Shown piece by piece: positions 17,358-24,962 of a DNA stretch of 36,491 bases. The stretch covers positions 1 through 36,491 of the forward strand of contig CALAPY010000010.1 of assembly GCA_937891015.1 (NCBI GenBank). Reading direction: 5' to 3'. The notes under the pieces are model-generated. The model made no database searches, had not been told where the DNA came from, and saw only the letters and a program-made list of their open reading frames with translations. Position 1 is the first letter of the stretch. Each line of letters opens with the position of its first letter. Made by a program: the position numbers and the translations under genes. The stretch comes from UBA2108 sp002713215 (GTDB lineage Bacteria > Bacteroidota > Bacteroidia > Flavobacteriales_G > Salibacteraceae).

Positions 17358-18734
17358 ATGAAAGCATTAATTGTTGTTGGGAAAAGTACGTTAGTAGCGA
17401 TTTTAGTTGTTGTGGGACTTGTTCCAACTGCAAAAGGGCAAAACGGAAGCATCAATCTTAATGGTAGTTATAGCGATGACCGACTTAATACCATAACTAC
17501 TGCGGTTCCCTTTTTACTAATTGCACCAGACTCCAGAATGGGTGCAATGGGAGATGCAGGTGTGGCTACTACCCCTGATGCATCGGCTATGCACTGGAAT
17601 GCGTCTAAACTTGCATTTGCAGAAGAAAAATCGGGAGTGTTAATTGGGTATACCCCGTGGTTAAGAAGCCTGGTTCCAGATATTTCGCTAAGCTATTTGA
17701 GTGGTTTCTACAACATGAATAAGATGCTTACTTTGGGTGCGTCGTTGAAGTATTTTTCATTGGGAGATATTCAGTTTACTGATGAAAATGGAAACGAACT
17801 AAGGAAGTTTAATCCGAATGAGTTTTCGGTTGATGTCGCCTTAGCAGCTAAATTAGGCAAGGATATTTCCGGAGGGTTTACAATTAAGTATATTAACTCC
17901 AATTTAACTGGAGGAACTGCTGTGCAAGGTGCAGACACGAAAGCAGGCCAAATGGTTGCTGCTGATCTATCACTTTACTATGTTAATGATAGAATGAAAT
18001 TAGCTGGACGAGATATTGAAATCGCAGCTGGTTTGGCTATCTCAAATATTGGAGGAAAAATTTCTTATTCGAATACAACCAACAAGGATTTCTTACCTAC
18101 TAATTTAAGAATTGGCCCAAGGTTTACCTACAAAATTGATAAGTACAACTCAATTACGATCCATGCTGATTTCAATAAACTATTAGTACCTACTCCTCCA
18201 ATTTATAAGCAAGAATTGGATTCGAATGGTAACCCAACGGGTCAGCCGGAAAGAGACGGTGATAAGCTGGTTATTGGTGCTGGAAAAGATCCGGATCGCC
18301 CTGTGGTTGAAGGAATGGTTTCTTCTTTTTACGATGCTCCCGGAAATCCGGAATTGGATGAGAATGGTCGTTACGTGGAGAATGAAGACGGCACTTATAA
18401 AATTCAAAAAAATAGCGTGTTTCGAGAAGAGATGCGAGAAATTAACTGGGGTGCGGGTCTTGAATATTGGTATGATCAATTATTTGCCTTACGTGCTGGT
18501 TATTTCTGGGAACATGAATTAAAGGGAAATAGAAAATTCTTTACGGTTGGAGCAGGTATACGATACAATGTGTTTGGACTGGATTTTTCTTATTTAATTC
18601 CAGCCTATTTTGGTAACAGCGCACAGCAGTCTCCACTGCAAAACACATTAAGATTTTCCCTTATACTCAATTTTGCCGAGGGAAATAACAAGTCGAGCAC
18701 TCCAAGTTCTTCCAGTGATCCATCAGGAAGCTAA
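17358..18734 (+). CDS. porV: Type IX secretion outer-membrane shuttle protein PorV (LptO)
   Basis: PorV is an FadL-like outer-membrane barrel that binds the C-terminal signal of T9SS cargo and delivers it to PorU. From the ATG at 17358 the product has 458 residues with a signal peptide ending near TAKGQ. The mature part begins NGSINLNGSYSDDRLNTI, followed by the typical PFLLIAPDSRMGAMGDAGVATTPDASAMHWNASKLAF. Strand-rich repeats and NWGAGLEYWYDQLFALRAGYF come later, and the tail is Ser-rich. Position after porU matches the order in F. johnsoniae and related genomes. It has its own promoter element, and its stop overlaps the ispF start (TAATG). Confidence 0.95.
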   Translation: MKALIVVGKSTLVAILVVVGLVPTAKGQNGSINLNGSYSDDRLNTITTAVPFLLIAPDSRMGAMGDAGVATTPDASAMHWNASKLAFAEEKSGVLIGYTPWLRSLVPDISLSYLSGFYNMNKMLTLGASLKYFSLGDIQFTDENGNELRKFNPNEFSVDVALAAKLGKDISGGFTIKYINSNLTGGTAVQGADTKAGQMVAADLSLYYVNDRMKLAGRDIEIAAGLAISNIGGKISYSNTTNKDFLPTNLRIGPRFTYKIDKYNSITIHADFNKLLVPTPPIYKQELDSNGNPTGQPERDGDKLVIGAGKDPDRPVVEGMVSSFYDAPGNPELDENGRYVENEDGTYKIQKNSVFREEMREINWGAGLEYWYDQLFALRAGYFWEHELKGNRKFFTVGAGIRYNVFGLDFSYLIPAYFGNSAQQSPLQNTLRFSLILNFAEGNNKSSTPSSSSDPSGS

Positions 18735-19216
18735 TGAACCATAGAATAGGTTTCGGATACGACATTCACAAACTTGCACCTGGTGAAGAACTATGGCTTG
18801 GTGGTATAAAACTTGATTTTGAGCTGGGTACTGTAGGACACTCCGATGCGGATGTACTGATACATGCCATTTGTGATGCTTTATTGGGCGCGGTTAATCT
18901 TCGAGATATTGGTTACCATTTTCCAGACACCGACTCTAAATGGAAAGGAGCAGATAGTAAGAATATTCTAAAAGAAGTTACCGAGTTACTTGGGCATAAG
19001 GGATATAAGGTTGGTAATATTGACTCCACAATAGTACTTGAACAACCAAAAATAAACCCACATATTGAACAAATGCAGAAAGTGCTCGCTCCTCTAATGG
19101 ATATTGGCGTAGACAACGTAAGCATTAAGGCTACTACCAGCGAAAAGCTTAGTTTCGTAGGCAGGGAGGAGGGTGTTAAAGCTTTTGCTGTGGCCCTTGT
19201 GTATAAAGATAAATAG
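18734..19216 (+). CDS. ispF: 2-C-methyl-D-erythritol 2,4-cyclodiphosphate synthase
   Basis: IspF cyclises CDP-methylerythritol 2-phosphate in the non-mevalonate isoprenoid pathway. The 160-residue product begins MNHRIGFGYDIHKL. The zinc ligands D10, H12 and H44 stand in the expected pattern (DIH, then VLIH), with GTVGHSDADVLIHAICDALLGA in between and the late motif VSIKATTSEKLSFVGREEG. Length fits the family. Its ATG shares a base with the porV stop, and its own stop shares a base with the GTG start of cdd, so porV, ispF and cdd look like one transcript although their functions differ. Confidence 0.96.
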   Translation: MNHRIGFGYDIHKLAPGEELWLGGIKLDFELGTVGHSDADVLIHAICDALLGAVNLRDIGYHFPDTDSKWKGADSKNILKEVTELLGHKGYKVGNIDSTIVLEQPKINPHIEQMQKVLAPLMDIGVDNVSIKATTSEKLSFVGREEGVKAFAVALVYKDK

Positions 19217-19695
19217 TGGCTTTTAGAAAACTGAAAATAGCTTCGGAGATTACAGAATTTGATTCCATCGAAGAATTACCAGAATCAATTCAAAAAATGA
19301 TATACTTATCCAAGGAGGTGAGTCAAACGGCTTATGCTCCATATTCTAACTTTAAGGTTGGCTCTTCTGTATTGCTTGAAAACGGTGAAATTATAACTGG
19401 AAGTAATCAGGAAAACAGCGCCTATCCTTCAGGACTATGCGCCGAAAGGGTTGCCTTGTTCTCTGCGAATTCAAAATACCCCAATGTACCCGTTAAAGCT
19501 GTAGTGGTTTATGGTTCAAAAGGAGGTGAAAAAGCGGTTGACCCTGTTGCTCCCTGTGGTGCCTGCCGACAAGTTATTTCTGAGTATGAAGATTTGGCTG
19601 GGATGAAGATCGACCTGTATATGGCTGGAGAATCCAGGGTGATATTAGCTAAAGGAATTGAGTCATTGTTGCCCATGCGATTCCGGTTATTGTAA
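19216..19695 (+). CDS. cdd: Cytidine deaminase
   Basis: Cdd deaminates cytidine and deoxycytidine to uridine forms in pyrimidine salvage. The 159-residue, tetramer-type enzyme shows the zinc site CAE at 75-77 with the catalytic Glu77, and PCGACRQVI with C114 and C117. The region APYSNFKVGSSVL is the usual substrate-binding start of the domain. About 35 residues precede the core domain, slightly longer than the shortest Cdd proteins. Translation starts at GTG 19216, overlapping the ispF stop. The position after porV/ispF is a conserved neighbourhood in flavobacteria. Confidence 0.94.
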   Translation: MAFRKLKIASEITEFDSIEELPESIQKMIYLSKEVSQTAYAPYSNFKVGSSVLLENGEIITGSNQENSAYPSGLCAERVALFSANSKYPNVPVKAVVVYGSKGGEKAVDPVAPCGACRQVISEYEDLAGMKIDLYMAGESRVILAKGIESLLPMRFRLL

Positions 19696-19744
19696 GCCGA
19701 ATTCCTTTCCGATAATTTACGAATATTCCAACAACCAATTTGTA

Positions 19745-19752
19745 TAAATTTG
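19745..19752 (+). promoter_or_regulatory. Bacteroidetes -7 promoter element for pdhA-pdhC
   Basis: TAAATTTG matches TAnnTTTG and lies 22 bases before the pdhA ATG, in the 79-base gap after cdd. No good -33 TTG is seen. Confidence 0.6.
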
Positions 19753-19774
19753 CGACCCCTTATTGGAAAATTAG

Positions 19775-20773
19775 ATGGCGAAGAAATCGAAGTTTACAAA
19801 AGCAAATTACCTCAAATGGTATGAGTCAATGCTACTCATGAGGAAATTTGAGGAGAAGTGCGGGCAGCTCTACATTCAACAGAAATTTGGAGGGTTTTTG
19901 CACCTTTATATTGGTCAGGAAGCTGTTGCTGCAGGAACAATTTCCGCATGTAAAAAAGAAGATAAGCACATAACTGCTTATAGGGATCATGCGCACCCAA
20001 TCGGCATGGGACTTCATCCTAAGTACGTGATGGCTGAATTGTACGGAAAAGCTACCGGATCTTCAAAAGGTAAGGGTGGATCGATGCACATTTTTAGCAA
20101 AGAGCACAATTTTATGGGTGGTCATGGAATTGTTGGAGCTCAAATTCCAATGGGAGCAGGTATTGCTTTTGCAGAAATGTACAAGGGAACAAAGAATGTA
20201 ACGTTTTGTTCGTTTGGAGATGGAGCTGCTCGACAAGGAGCACTTCACGAGACTTTTAACATGGCAATGAACTGGAAAATTCCTGTTGTTTTTATCATTG
20301 AGAATAACAACTATGCTATGGGAACTTCCATTGAGCGAACGACCAATGTAACTGATATGTCTAAAATCGGTGATAGTTATGAAATGCCTTCCGAGGTGGT
20401 TGATGGGATGACCGTTGAAGCAGTGCATGATGCAATTGAAAGGGCAGCCGACCATTGCCGCAAGGGAAATGGCCCATTTCTGTTAGATATAAGAACTTAT
20501 CGCTATAAGGGTCATTCAATGTCGGATCCTCAGAAATACAGAACCAAGGATGAGGTAAATGATTGGAAGTCCAAGGACCCTATTGAGAAGGTATTGGAAA
20601 CCATCAAGTCAAATAAATATGCGACTCAAAAACAAATTGAAGTTATTCAAAAGAAGGTAAAGGATTTGGTTGAAGAATCTGTAAAATTTGCTGAAGAGTC
20701 TCCAATGCCTGAAGCCGATGAATTGTATAAAGACGTTTATGTTGAACAAGATTATCCTTTTGTAAGAAATTAA
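19775..20773 (+). CDS. pdhA: Pyruvate dehydrogenase E1 component, alpha subunit
   Basis: E1-alpha binds thiamine diphosphate and, with E1-beta, decarboxylates pyruvate in the dehydrogenase complex. The 332-residue product has the TPP motif running from GDG at 148-150 to NNNYA at 177-181. HITAYRDHAHPIGMG lies near the N terminus, GKGGSMHIFS near 100-108 and the phosphorylation-loop region TYRYKGHSMSDPQKYRTKDE later. The E1-beta gene is not adjacent; pdhC follows after three bases. Separation of pdhB from pdhA-pdhC is seen in other flavobacteria. The start ATG is supported by homology and by the promoter element upstream. Confidence 0.96.
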   Translation: MAKKSKFTKANYLKWYESMLLMRKFEEKCGQLYIQQKFGGFLHLYIGQEAVAAGTISACKKEDKHITAYRDHAHPIGMGLHPKYVMAELYGKATGSSKGKGGSMHIFSKEHNFMGGHGIVGAQIPMGAGIAFAEMYKGTKNVTFCSFGDGAARQGALHETFNMAMNWKIPVVFIIENNNYAMGTSIERTTNVTDMSKIGDSYEMPSEVVDGMTVEAVHDAIERAADHCRKGNGPFLLDIRTYRYKGHSMSDPQKYRTKDEVNDWKSKDPIEKVLETIKSNKYATQKQIEVIQKKVKDLVEESVKFAEESPMPEADELYKDVYVEQDYPFVRN

Positions 20774-20776
20774 GAT

Positions 20777-22033
20777 ATGGCTGAGGTTGTAAGAATGCCC
20801 AAGTTGAGTGACACCATGGAAGAAGGTGTTGTTGCTGAATGGCATAAAAAAGTTGGAGACAGTGTTGAGTCTGGCGATTTGCTTGCAGAAATTGAAACGG
20901 ATAAGGCCACTATGGAATTCGAATCGTTTCAAGATGGTACCCTTCTGCATATTGGAGTTAATAAGGGAGAAGCCGCACCCGTTGATGGTATTCTGGCAAT
21001 TTTGGGTGACAAAGGCGAAGATATTTCGAAATTATTAAAAGCTGAATCGGCACCCACTAAGAATGATCCCGAACCAAAAACAGAGGAGAAACCAGCAACG
21101 ACGACTTCAGCAAGGCCAGTTGCACCGGAACCTGTTGCTGTCAGTCAGCCAGTTAGTCAGCCTGCGCCTGTTGCCAATAATACAGGTAGAGTAATCGCAT
21201 CACCTTTAGCTAAGAAATTAGCGGCTGATAAGGGGATTGAAATTTCTACTGTTCAAGGTACTGGAGATGGTGGGCGAATTGTCAAAAGAGACATTGATAA
21301 TTATGTTCCGGCTGCTCAAATTGCCAAATCGGTAAATGTTGGAACAGAATCATATACCGATGTCCCTGCTTCTCAAATGAGAAAATCAATTGCCAAGAAC
21401 TTAACAGCAAATCAATTTAGCGCACCCCATTTTTACCTGACCATTGAATTGGATATGGACAATACCATTGAGGCTCGTAAACAATTGAATGAGGTTTCTC
21501 CGGTTAAGATATCGTTTAACGATATTGTAATCAAAGCGGTAGCTTCGGCATTAAGAGTACATCCGAATGTCAATAGTTCATGGATTGCTGAGACCAATAG
21601 CGTTAGAACCAATCACCATGTAAGTGTTGGTGTTGCCATGGCAGTTGAAGACGGATTGTTGGTGCCTGTTGTGAAGTTTACGGATCAAAAAAATCTATCT
21701 GAAATCTCTCAGGAAGTAAAAGATTTTGCGGTGAAAGCCAAGAACAAGAAAATTTCGTTGGAAGAATTACAAGGAAACACATTCACCGTTTCTAATCTTG
21801 GAATGTTTGGAATTGAAGAGTTTACTTCCATATTAAATGCTCCGGAATCTTGTATTATGGCTATTGGAGCAATTCGTCAGGTTCCCGTAGTAAGGGATGG
21901 AGAAATGAAAATAGGAAACGTAATGAAGGTAACCTTGACCTGTGATCACAGAACTGTTGACGGTGCAAGTGGCGCAGTGTTCCTGCAGACGTTTAAGAAG
22001 TTTGTTGAGAACCCGGTTACTATGATGGTATAG
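20777..22033 (+). CDS. pdhC: Pyruvate dehydrogenase E2 component (dihydrolipoamide acetyltransferase)
   Basis: E2 forms the core of the pyruvate dehydrogenase complex and transfers the acetyl group to CoA. The 418-residue product has a single lipoyl domain (about 2-78) with the lipoylated lysine in EIETDKATMEFES. A Pro/Ala-rich linker follows to about 135, then an E1/E3-binding domain from ASPLAKKLAADKGIEIS to GRIVKRDIDNY. The catalytic domain ends with the active-site motif DHRTVDGASG. Many E2 proteins of this phylum have two lipoyl domains, so this is a short form. The last 14 bases overlap the convergent glycosyltransferase gene. Confidence 0.95.
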   Translation: MAEVVRMPKLSDTMEEGVVAEWHKKVGDSVESGDLLAEIETDKATMEFESFQDGTLLHIGVNKGEAAPVDGILAILGDKGEDISKLLKAESAPTKNDPEPKTEEKPATTTSARPVAPEPVAVSQPVSQPAPVANNTGRVIASPLAKKLAADKGIEISTVQGTGDGGRIVKRDIDNYVPAAQIAKSVNVGTESYTDVPASQMRKSIAKNLTANQFSAPHFYLTIELDMDNTIEARKQLNEVSPVKISFNDIVIKAVASALRVHPNVNSSWIAETNSVRTNHHVSVGVAMAVEDGLLVPVVKFTDQKNLSEISQEVKDFAVKAKNKKISLEELQGNTFTVSNLGMFGIEEFTSILNAPESCIMAIGAIRQVPVVRDGEMKIGNVMKVTLTCDHRTVDGASGAVFLQTFKKFVENPVTMMV

Positions 22034-23078
22034 AGTAGTTTAAGTTACTTAAAGCATTCATTAAAGCCTTGTTAACATCGTTGTCGAGGCTTTTTTGATT
22101 CCTGTTATCTACTTCATGAGACCAATCAAATATAGAAGCAGAAAGTTGATTCTGATCTACAACTAAAAACTGAGCATTATTGCTCATTTGTTTTGCCAAA
22201 TGCTCTTGCTCGGTTTGTCCGGGAGTTGGGATGAGTATAGCATTTAAACCCAACATCATGTAATCCATTAAACTGCTATAGCCAGAGCGGCTAATTACTA
22301 CTTTACATCGGTTGAGGAGTTGATTCATCTGTTCAAAGGAAGCAACGTCATAGCATTCCAAGTTATGAATTGATGTGGATGCTTTTGATGTGCCTCTAAC
22401 CAATACTATTTTTTTGTCAGAAGGGATCAATGAAAGCAATTTTTGCTCAAGTAATCCTCGTTGCGGTTCGGGACCGGATAAGGCAATTAAATAATCAATA
22501 TCCTTGTTGGGATTTTCTTTTTTAGAATAAGAACTCAACCACCCAATTTCATTCACTACATCATTGGTCCTAGACAAATCGCCACTCAATTGATGATTTA
22601 TATCTGGCAACCACTTTGCATTAAAGTTAGAAAGTACTCGTTTGTTTATTCTATTAATCCAGCCACTTGCATAGGGTGATTGTATATTCAATTGGTGAGA
22701 TATTATAACTGAGGGTATAAGTTTTGAATAACACCCATAACGGTTGTCCGAAATAATCAGATCATAAGAATACTGAGCTATAATTTCTTGGATCAATTTA
22801 TTTTCAGTACGAATTGTACGAATCAACTTTGGTACCTGGTTAAGTAATTTGATAGGCAATGCCTTAGCAGATTTTGAATAACGAATGTCATATGCGGGGA
22901 GGTCAAAAACTGATAGTGTAGGAAACTGGGTTTTAAGAAGTTTAAGAGCATCGCCATCGGAGGCAATGTCTACCCGTATTCCCCTGGATAATAGAAACTC
23001 AATGATTGGTGTACTCCTGCTTGCATGGCCAAGCCCCCAATTCAACACACAAAAAAGAACCCGATTTAGTTCTTTCAT
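22020..23078 (-). CDS. MurG-like (GT28/GT-B) glycosyltransferase
   Basis: The 352-residue product starts MKELNRVLFCVLNWGLGHASRS and resembles GT-B enzymes of the MurG/UDP-glucuronosyltransferase type. GLGHASRSTPIIEFLLSRG near residue 15 is the glycine-rich acceptor loop. The C-terminal nucleotide-sugar half shows YLIALSGPEPQRG, VISRSGYSSLMDYMMLGLNAI and IPTPGQTEQEHLAKQM. It is not MurG itself because the sequence departs in most places; donor and acceptor are unknown. An 18-residue extension to 23132 lacks support, and a promoter element lies within it. The 3' end overlaps pdhC by 14 bases on the opposite strand. Confidence 0.78.
   Translation of the reverse strand: MKELNRVLFCVLNWGLGHASRSTPIIEFLLSRGIRVDIASDGDALKLLKTQFPTLSVFDLPAYDIRYSKSAKALPIKLLNQVPKLIRTIRTENKLIQEIIAQYSYDLIISDNRYGCYSKLIPSVIISHQLNIQSPYASGWINRINKRVLSNFNAKWLPDINHQLSGDLSRTNDVVNEIGWLSSYSKKENPNKDIDYLIALSGPEPQRGLLEQKLLSLIPSDKKIVLVRGTSKASTSIHNLECYDVASFEQMNQLLNRCKVVISRSGYSSLMDYMMLGLNAILIPTPGQTEQEHLAKQMSNNAQFLVVDQNQLSASIFDWSHEVDNRNQKSLDNDVNKALMNALSNLNYSIPS
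22063..22096 (+). terminator. Possible terminator for pdhA-pdhC
   Basis: AAAGCCT and AGGCTTT form a seven-pair stem around a 17-base loop, followed by a T run at 22091-22096. It lies 30 bases after the pdhC stop, inside the 3' coding end of the convergent glycosyltransferase gene. The loop is long, so support is moderate. Confidence 0.4.
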
Positions 23079-23100
23079 TATTCTTTGATAAACATAGGCC

Positions 23101-23108
23101 CAAAAATA
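23101..23108 (-). promoter_or_regulatory. Bacteroidetes -7 promoter element for the MurG-like gene
   Basis: Minus-strand TATTTTTG matches TAnnTTTG and ends 22 bases before the ATG at 23078, in the 101-base divergent gap to the SDR gene. Confidence 0.5.
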
Positions 23109-23179
23109 TGAGCCTTTATGCCAAATGTTCATGCATGGGCTCAGATTTCTTTTGTTTCTTTGATGTCAATAAAATAGGA

Positions 23180-23875
23180 ATGAAGGCAATCGTAACTGGA
23201 GCAACAAAAGGAATAGGAAAGGCAATAACCATGGCTTTGGCAGAAGAAGGTTATGATTTGGGATTAGGGGCCAGAAATTTATCAGAATTAGATTATTTGA
23301 GTAAAGAAATAAAGGCCCTTCACCCGGACTTGGAAGTAATTACGAAGTCAGCCGATTTTTCACAAAAGCATGAAACCAGAAATTTTGCTGACACTTTTAT
23401 TCATTATTGGGGCGATATTGACGTGTTGGTCAATAACGTAGGTAAGTACGAAGAAGATAGTCTGGACAATTTTTCTGAGTCGAATTTAAAAAGTCTTTTC
23501 AACATTAATTTCTACAGCGCTTTACGTTTAACGCAACCGTTTTTACCGGAGTTTAAGAGGCGAAAGAGCGGGCATATTATTAACATCTGTAGTGTATTAA
23601 GCAAGGAATCGAGAAATCATGCTGTTTCTTATTCATTTAGCAAACAGGCCCTGTATACTTATACTAAAATGCTTAGGGAGGAATTAAGAACGTACAACGT
23701 AAAAGTTACCGCAATTCTTCCCGGTAGTACCAACACCGCAAGTTGGGATGGTTTAGAAGCTCCGGTCCACGAATTTGTTCAACCGATTGACGTAGCTAAT
23801 GGGGTAATTATGGCGTTAAACAGCAATGGAATGGTCGAAGAATTGGAGATTAAACCGGTGAACCCAGAGCACTAG
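23180..23875 (+). CDS. Short-chain dehydrogenase/reductase
   Basis: This 231-residue NAD(P)-dependent oxidoreductase of the classical SDR family has unknown substrate. It begins MKAIVTGATKGIGKAITMAL with the TGxxxGIG cofactor loop at residues 6-13. It carries VLVNNVGKYEEDS, the catalytic serine region NICSVLSKES and the active-site YSFSK (YxxxK). The open frame runs upstream to 23006, but that part contains the divergent promoter region and the start of the opposite gene, so the ATG at 23180 is preferred. It is one base from trmB, starting the run SDR-trmB-atl-mrp-nfu. Two SDR neighbours of trmB in other genomes are equally uncharacterised. Confidence 0.88.
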   Translation: MKAIVTGATKGIGKAITMALAEEGYDLGLGARNLSELDYLSKEIKALHPDLEVITKSADFSQKHETRNFADTFIHYWGDIDVLVNNVGKYEEDSLDNFSESNLKSLFNINFYSALRLTQPFLPEFKRRKSGHIINICSVLSKESRNHAVSYSFSKQALYTYTKMLREELRTYNVKVTAILPGSTNTASWDGLEAPVHEFVQPIDVANGVIMALNSNGMVEELEIKPVNPEH

Positions 23876-23876
23876 G

Positions 23877-24581
23877 ATGAGCAAGAAGAAAAAGCTGCTT
23901 CGTTTTAGGGAGAACGAAAGTTTTCCAAACGTTATTCAACCACCACTTTCAGATTTCTTTGATAAAGGAGTGGGAAAGGTCCGTAAGCATAGGCTTGCAG
24001 GAAATTGGAGGAAGGACATTTTTAAAAATGATAATCCAATTGTTCTTGAACTGGGTTGTGGTAAAGGGGAATATTCCGTTGGACTGGGTAAAATGCACCC
24101 TGATGTTAATTACATTGGAGTTGATATAAAGGGTGCAAGAATATGGTTTGGTGCTAAAGAGGCTTTGGATTATAACCTAAAAAATGTGGCTTTTTTGCGG
24201 ATACGAATAGACTTTATTGATGCTTTTTTTGGAGAAAACGAGATAGACCAGGTATGGATAACCTTCCCTGATCCAAAAGAAAAAGAAGAGTGGGAGGAAA
24301 AGCGATTAACGAGCAAAACCTTTGTAGGCCGCTATAAGAAATTCTTAAAAGAGGAAGGGGTAATTCACCTAAAAACCGACAGTGCTTTTTTACACAAGAA
24401 CACGCTGGAAGTAATTAAGGTGAACGGATATAATTTGTTGATGGCTGATGCTGATATATATAAATCTGATCTCGATAACTTTAGCCCGGAACTTAAGCAA
24501 GTATTAAGTCTGAAGACCTATTACGAAGAAATGTTCTCAAAAAAGGGACATTTGATTACCTATCTAAAATTTAGGCCATGA
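23877..24581 (+). CDS. trmB: tRNA (guanine-N7-)-methyltransferase
   Basis: TrmB methylates G46 of many tRNAs using S-adenosylmethionine. The 234-residue protein has the SAM motif VLELGCGKGEYSVGLG, then NYIGVDIKGARIW and the family signature VWITFPDPKEKEEWEEKRL. FVGRYKKFLKEEGVIHLKTD follows. The N terminus is a basic stretch (MSKKKKLLRFRE). Its ATG lies one base after the SDR stop, and its TGA overlaps the ATG of the alkyltransferase-like gene, indicating one transcript. Confidence 0.95.
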   Translation: MSKKKKLLRFRENESFPNVIQPPLSDFFDKGVGKVRKHRLAGNWRKDIFKNDNPIVLELGCGKGEYSVGLGKMHPDVNYIGVDIKGARIWFGAKEALDYNLKNVAFLRIRIDFIDAFFGENEIDQVWITFPDPKEKEEWEEKRLTSKTFVGRYKKFLKEEGVIHLKTDSAFLHKNTLEVIKVNGYNLLMADADIYKSDLDNFSPELKQVLSLKTYYEEMFSKKGHLITYLKFRP

Positions 24582-24922
24582 GCAACAATAAGCATGAATC
24601 TTTCTTCAATGATGTCTACGACGTAGTTAGACTTATCCCAACGGGGCGGGTGACTTCTTATGGGGCAATTGCCAAATATTTGAGTATTGGCAGAGCAGCT
24701 CGAATGGTGGGCTGGGCAATGAATGCTGCCCATGGACAAAATCCGCCCGTACCAGCTCAACGGGTGGTTAACAGAAATGGGATGTTAACCGGGAAACATC
24801 ATTTTAAAACACCCTATGAAATGGAGGAACTTTTACAATTGGAGGGAATCAACGTAATCAACGATCGTGTTGTCAATTTTGAGACAATATTTTGGGATCC
24901 AAACGAGGAACTTTCTCTCTAG
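24578..24922 (+). CDS. Alkyltransferase-like (ATL) DNA-binding protein
   Basis: The 114-residue protein matches the C-terminal DNA-binding domain of O6-alkylguanine-DNA methyltransferase: VYDVVRLIPTGRVTSYGAIA, RAARMVGWAMNA and RVVNRNGMLTGKHHF. The active-site PCHRV is replaced by PAQRV at residues 59-63, so the alkyl-accepting cysteine and the following histidine are both gone. That makes it an ATL protein, which binds alkylated guanine and recruits nucleotide excision repair instead of repairing directly. The role is known for ATL relatives and inferred here. It overlaps trmB by four bases and precedes mrp by 40. Confidence 0.88.
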   Translation: MSNNKHESFFNDVYDVVRLIPTGRVTSYGAIAKYLSIGRAARMVGWAMNAAHGQNPPVPAQRVVNRNGMLTGKHHFKTPYEMEELLQLEGINVINDRVVNFETIFWDPNEELSL

Positions 24923-24950
24923 TTTATTCTTATTTATTCTAACTCTAAAT

Positions 24951-24958
24951 TACATTTG
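24951..24958 (+). promoter_or_regulatory. -7 promoter element abutting the mrp start codon
   Basis: TACATTTG matches TAnnTTTG and ends only four bases before the ATG at 24963. With the usual distance to the transcription start, the mrp mRNA would begin at or next to the A of the ATG, so it may be leaderless. Confidence 0.55.
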
Positions 24959-24962
24959 CAGC

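Noticed and set aside
20063..20455. 130-codon open frame antisense to pdhA
   Set aside because: It is entirely inside pdhA, whose motifs are intact; the predicted product is a Cys/His-rich shadow with no family pattern.
23006..23179. 58-residue N-terminal extension of the SDR protein
   Set aside because: It would overlap the start of the divergent glycosyltransferase gene and its promoter, and the SDR fold begins at the ATG at 23180.
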